Below are positions 39,839 through 42,955 of a stretch of DNA of 42,955 nt, piece after piece (the stretch's first letter is position 1; every line of letters begins with the position of its first letter). Source of the DNA: Alphaproteobacteria bacterium (lineage in GTDB: Bacteria; Pseudomonadota; Alphaproteobacteria; Micavibrionales; UBA2020); the NCBI GenBank assembly GCA_004297545.1, contig SCTB01000089.1, forward strand, positions 1 to 42,955. Reading direction: 5' to 3'. Below the pieces are notes generated by a model. The model was not told where the DNA came from and made no database searches. It saw nothing but the letters and a program-made list of their open reading frames with translations. The translations under genes and the position numbers were made by a program.

Positions 39839-42403
39839 ATGGGTGACCTTGCCGCCAATCCCGACGCGAACCCGAACCGCAAGCCCGGGAAGAAGGCAAA
39901 GGCCGCGCCGCCGCCGTCCGACCCCAAGCCCAAGCCGGAAAAGCCGAAGCGCGGCGGACCGGGCTGGTTCTCCGGCCTTTTCATGACGCTGTTCTCCGTC
40001 GCGCTGCTGGGCCTCATCGGCGCGGTTGGCGTGATTGTCGTCGTGCTGTTCTATTTCGGCCGCGACCTGCCGGATTTCAGCGCGCTCTCCAACTACCAGC
40101 CGCCGATCGTCACGCGCGCCTATGCCAGCGACGGCCGCCTGCTGGCGGAATTCGCGGCGGAAAAGCGCGTCTTCGTGCCCGTCGCCGACGTGCCGCCGCT
40201 CGTCATCCACGCTTTCATGTCGGCGGAAGACAAGAATTTTTACAGCCACAAGGGCGTCGACCCGGTCGGCATCCTGCGCGCCGTCGTCGACAACCTTCTG
40301 CACCCCGGCAAGCGCATGAAGGGCGCCTCCACCATTACGCAGCAGGTCGCGAAGAACTTTCTCCTGAAGGACGACCTCGCGTCGGAGCGCGGCGACAAGG
40401 TGGCGAAGTTCAGCCGCAAGATCAAGGAGGTCATTCTTTCGTTCCGCATCGAGCAGACGCTGTCGAAAGACAAGATCCTCGAGCTTTATCTCAACCAGAT
40501 CTACCTGGGCGCCCGCTCCTACGGCATCGCGGCCGCGTCGCTTGAGTATTTCAACAAGCCGCTCGACCAGCTGAACATCGAGGAAGCGGCTTTCCTGGCC
40601 GGCCTGCCCAAGGCGCCCAGCGATTACGATCCCGGGCGGCATTACGCCGCGGCCCTCGACCGGCGTGACTCCGTCATCGCCAATATGCTGGAAAACGAGT
40701 ACATCAGCAAGGAAGAGGCGCTGGCCGCCAAGGCCAGACCGATCACCGTCATCCGCCGCGACAGCGACCAGTACGTGAACCACCCGTATTTCGCCGAAGA
40801 GGTGCGCCGCAAGCTGGACGAGCTCTACGGCGAAAAGGGCCTTTATGAAGGCGGACTCATCGCGCATACGACCATGATCCCCGCCTACCAGAAAGTCGCC
40901 GAAGAGGCGCTGCGCCACGGGCTTGAGGAATACGACATGCGCCACGGGCTGCACAGCGAATTCATTGCGCATATCGACATCAAGGACTGGCAGGACGCGC
41001 TCGCCAAGGTCGATGACCCGCCGGGAACGGGCGACCTGAAGGCGGCGGTTATTCTCGAGACGGGCGACAAGGAAGCCGCCATCGGGTTGCGCGACGGCAC
41101 GAAGGCGGTGATCACCTTCAACAAGATGAAATGGGCCAGGCGCAAGGGTGAGTCCGCCCCCTCGAAAGTCAGCGACCTTTTGAAGACAGGCGATGTCTGG
41201 CTTACCGAAGATTCCGGGGAGCAGGACAAGGACCGCCCGGTTTACTGGCTCAAGCAGATCCCGAACGTCGAGGGAGGCATCATCGTCATGGACCCGCATA
41301 CGGGGCGCGTCTTCGCCATCGCAGGCGGTTTCAGCTATGAAATGAGCCAGTTCAACCGCGCCTCGCAGGCCATCCGCCAGCCGGGCTCCGCCTTCAAGCC
41401 CTTCGTCTATCTCGCGGGGCTGGAAGCCGGCTTCACGCCGGCCACGCTTATCCTCGATGCGCCTTTCGTGCTCGACCAGGGGCCGGGACAGGCCAAGTGG
41501 CGGCCGCAGAACTACTCCGAAGACTACGGCGGGCCGACGACCATGCGCGTGGGGCTTGAAAAGTCGCGCAACCTCATGACCATCCGCCTCGCCAATTATG
41601 TCGGCATGGACAAGGTCGCCGACATCTGCAACAAGTTCGGCGTCATCGACAACCTGCCGCAGATGCTCTCCATGGCCATCGGCGCGGGCGACACGACGCT
41701 CCTGCGCATGGTGTCGGCCTACAGCGTCTTCGTCAACGGCGGCAAGAAAATCACGCCCACCATCATCGACCGCATCCAGGACCGCGACGGGAAAACGATC
41801 TATGTGCACGATTCCCGCCCCTGCGTGGGCTGCGGGCCGCTGGTGCCGTGGAACAAGCAGTCCGCGCCCGACATCCCCGACATGCGCGAGCAGATCGCCG
41901 ACCCGCGCTTCATGTACCAGATTATCTCCATGCTGGAAGGCGTGGTGCAGCGCGGCACGGCGACGTCTATCAAGGACATCGGCCGGCCCGTCGCGGGCAA
42001 GACCGGCACGACAAACGACTTCAAGGACGCCTGGTTCATCGGCTTCACCCCCGATATCATCGTGGGCACCTATGTGGGCTTCGACGAGCCCAAGAACCTC
42101 GGCCGCCAGGAATCGGGCGGCCATGTGGCCGTGCCGATCGTGAAGGAGTTCATGGAAAAGGCGCTGAAAGACACGCCGCCCGTGCCCTTCCGCGTGCCCG
42201 AAGGCATCCGCCTCGTCTCCATCAACCCGGCCACCGGCACGCGCTCCAAGCCGGAAGACGAAAAGACCATCCTCGAGGCCTTCATCGCCGGCACCGAGCC
42301 GGGCGACGAGCCGATGATGTTCACGGGCGAGGGCGTCTCGACCGTCTCCGACGTCACCAACGTCGGCGAGAGCGTGAATACGGGGCTGGGCGGGCTTTAT
42401 TAA
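39839..42403 (+). CDS. mrcA: Penicillin-binding protein 1A (bifunctional GT51/transpeptidase)
   Basis: Membrane-bound peptidoglycan synthase, 854 aa from ATG 39839; the frame is open from 39746 inside mlaF, but that part is spurious. A Lys/Pro-rich cytoplasmic N-terminus is followed by a TM helix at about 46-73. The glycosyltransferase domain has Glu130 in SAEDKNFYSHKGVD plus GASTITQQVAKNF and KIKEVILSFRIE. The transpeptidase has Ser517 in QPGSAFKPF, SRN in KSRNLMT, and Lys721 in GKTGTTNDFKDAWFIGF. An OB-like insert lies between them. It follows mlaF by 4 bp. In many Alphaproteobacteria this gene sits beside amiC; here amiC is 26 kb away. Confidence 0.96.
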   Translation: MGDLAANPDANPNRKPGKKAKAAPPPSDPKPKPEKPKRGGPGWFSGLFMTLFSVALLGLIGAVGVIVVVLFYFGRDLPDFSALSNYQPPIVTRAYASDGRLLAEFAAEKRVFVPVADVPPLVIHAFMSAEDKNFYSHKGVDPVGILRAVVDNLLHPGKRMKGASTITQQVAKNFLLKDDLASERGDKVAKFSRKIKEVILSFRIEQTLSKDKILELYLNQIYLGARSYGIAAASLEYFNKPLDQLNIEEAAFLAGLPKAPSDYDPGRHYAAALDRRDSVIANMLENEYISKEEALAAKARPITVIRRDSDQYVNHPYFAEEVRRKLDELYGEKGLYEGGLIAHTTMIPAYQKVAEEALRHGLEEYDMRHGLHSEFIAHIDIKDWQDALAKVDDPPGTGDLKAAVILETGDKEAAIGLRDGTKAVITFNKMKWARRKGESAPSKVSDLLKTGDVWLTEDSGEQDKDRPVYWLKQIPNVEGGIIVMDPHTGRVFAIAGGFSYEMSQFNRASQAIRQPGSAFKPFVYLAGLEAGFTPATLILDAPFVLDQGPGQAKWRPQNYSEDYGGPTTMRVGLEKSRNLMTIRLANYVGMDKVADICNKFGVIDNLPQMLSMAIGAGDTTLLRMVSAYSVFVNGGKKITPTIIDRIQDRDGKTIYVHDSRPCVGCGPLVPWNKQSAPDIPDMREQIADPRFMYQIISMLEGVVQRGTATSIKDIGRPVAGKTGTTNDFKDAWFIGFTPDIIVGTYVGFDEPKNLGRQESGGHVAVPIVKEFMEKALKDTPPVPFRVPEGIRLVSINPATGTRSKPEDEKTILEAFIAGTEPGDEPMMFTGEGVSTVSDVTNVGESVNTGLGGLY

Positions 42404-42425
42404 TCATCCAGAAGAATGGCTGTTG

Positions 42426-42955
42426 TCATCTATCCTGCGGATGGGAAGGGAGGGATGACTCTGACCATGCTTTCACGCGCGCATTGACGTCGATCAGTTT
42501 TTCTGGTGACAGCGGTTGGCATGAAGCTTCATCAGCGGAAAGATAATTTTTATCGTGTTGCACGGCGATTTTCATCCAAAAGCAGGCTTCGGTATGGTTT
42601 TTCTCGACGCCTCTGCCGTCCCTGTACATCTTGCTGACGGAAAATTGGGCGTAAAAGTCGCCCTGATTTGCGGCCTTGAGATACCATTTAAGGGCTTGCG
42701 CATCGTCGTGTTGCGTACCTTGTCCTGTTTCGTATGCAAGCCCGGCCTTACGTTGCGAGAAGGCATCGCCTTGTTCGGCAGCTCTTAAATACGATTTGAA
42801 GGTTACTTCATGAGCGAGGCGTAATTGGCATTCCGCGTCTTTCAGGCCTTCAGCAGTGTCGCATCGAACGAGCTGTTGAAGGGGCTGTGAATAGTTGTAC
42901 ATGAAGATTGCGGATTGTAAAAATGGAAACGCCGCTATGCACAAGCCGATTGCCA
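42426..42955 (-). CDS. Sel1-repeat protein, N-terminus cut by window edge
   Basis: At least 172 aa. The reading frame is open to the window end; the first in-window start would be TTG 42944, but the residues before it (AIG) continue a hydrophobic signal-like segment (LCIAAFPFLQSAIFMY), so the true start probably lies beyond base 42955. Two Sel1 repeats are clear (GDAFSQRKAGLAYETGQGTQHDDAQALKWYLKAA, GDFYAQFSVSKMYRDGRGVEKNHTEACFWMKIA). The C-terminus SPEKLIDVNARVKAW matches the end of the Sel1 protein at 20022 (TPEQVQAVDSRVGAW), so the two are related. Convergent with PBP1A; probably periplasmic. Confidence 0.82.
   Translation of the reverse strand, partial: AIGLCIAAFPFLQSAIFMYNYSQPLQQLVRCDTAEGLKDAECQLRLAHEVTFKSYLRAAEQGDAFSQRKAGLAYETGQGTQHDDAQALKWYLKAANQGDFYAQFSVSKMYRDGRGVEKNHTEACFWMKIAVQHDKNYLSADEASCQPLSPEKLIDVNARVKAWSESSLPSHPQDR

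Noticed and set aside
39818..42124. 768-codon open frame on the minus strand opposite PBP1A
   Set aside because: It mirrors the mrcA codons, is rich in Arg/His/Asp/Val and matches no family. Codon bias at GC-rich third positions creates such frames.
1..42955. tRNA, rRNA or CRISPR arrays
   Set aside because: No T-loop-like GGTTCGANTCC with a matching cloverleaf and no regularly spaced direct repeats were seen on reading; a tRNA-scan could not be run.

Overview
The window is chromosomal DNA of an alphaproteobacterium. The signs are a DivL-type kinase with tyrosine in place of the phospho-acceptor histidine, the hprK-rapZ-EIIA-HPr-EI-ahcY gene order, a short HprK, large RNase E, and a fab cluster lying next to rpsF-rpsR-rplI-dnaB-alr. 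It is GC-rich, with AT-rich spacers around accessory genes. The lineage cannot be fixed by eye; the many ankyrin and Sel1 proteins and a DotI/IcmL-like gene would suit a deep-branching, possibly host- or prey-associated group (inference).

Layout. 1-5183: folC (5' end at the window edge), then tightly packed hprK, rapZ, a mannose-type EIIA, ptsH and ptsI. This is a complete phosphorelay with no sugar permease nearby. 5239-9069: ahcY, divL and a terminator. 9106-12246: rne on the minus strand with a predicted leader of about 335 nt. 12369-15925: amiC, a 55-aa lipoprotein with a strong terminator, an L,D-transpeptidase and a GNAT acetyltransferase. 15897-22568: accessory block (ankyrin, Sel1, yqgE, ankyrin, a two-helix membrane protein, Sel1, a tandem DotI/IcmL-domain protein, a DUF3592-like membrane protein). 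22739-30255: minus-strand mltG, fabF, acpP, fabG and fabD, interrupted by a large ankyrin gene, a NYN-domain gene and a half-size EamA transporter. 30419-32270: second accessory block (58-aa protein, ankyrin, a palindromic repeat, two repeat proteins of MORN-variant type). 32535-38209: rpsF-rpsR-rplI, a minus-strand PcfJ-like/LRR protein, then dnaB-alr. 38214-42403: mlaE, mlaF and PBP1A. 42426-end: a Sel1 protein cut by the window edge.

The most interesting signal is a two-part signature of the accessory genes. First, eight proteins with otherwise unrelated folds (four ankyrin proteins, two MORN-like proteins, a two-TM protein and a 58-aa protein) share a gap-free 14-residue motif at or near the C-terminus. 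Its form is G at 1, usually P at 5, aliphatic 6-8, K/R-P-L/V at 10-12 and a hydrophobic residue at 14. Second, six promoters in front of these genes and one Sel1 gene share GACATAA at the -35 (five are TTGACATAA), nearly all with a 17-bp spacer to a -10-like hexamer. The genes sit as separately promoted insertions at junctions of conserved operons, without any visible transposase or integrase. They look like one coordinately expressed set of tail-tagged proteins. Whether the tail is a secretion signal, a docking peptide or a sorting tag is open; the orphan tandem DotI/IcmL-like protein in the same block makes export worth testing.

No tRNA, rRNA, CRISPR array or insertion sequence was seen.
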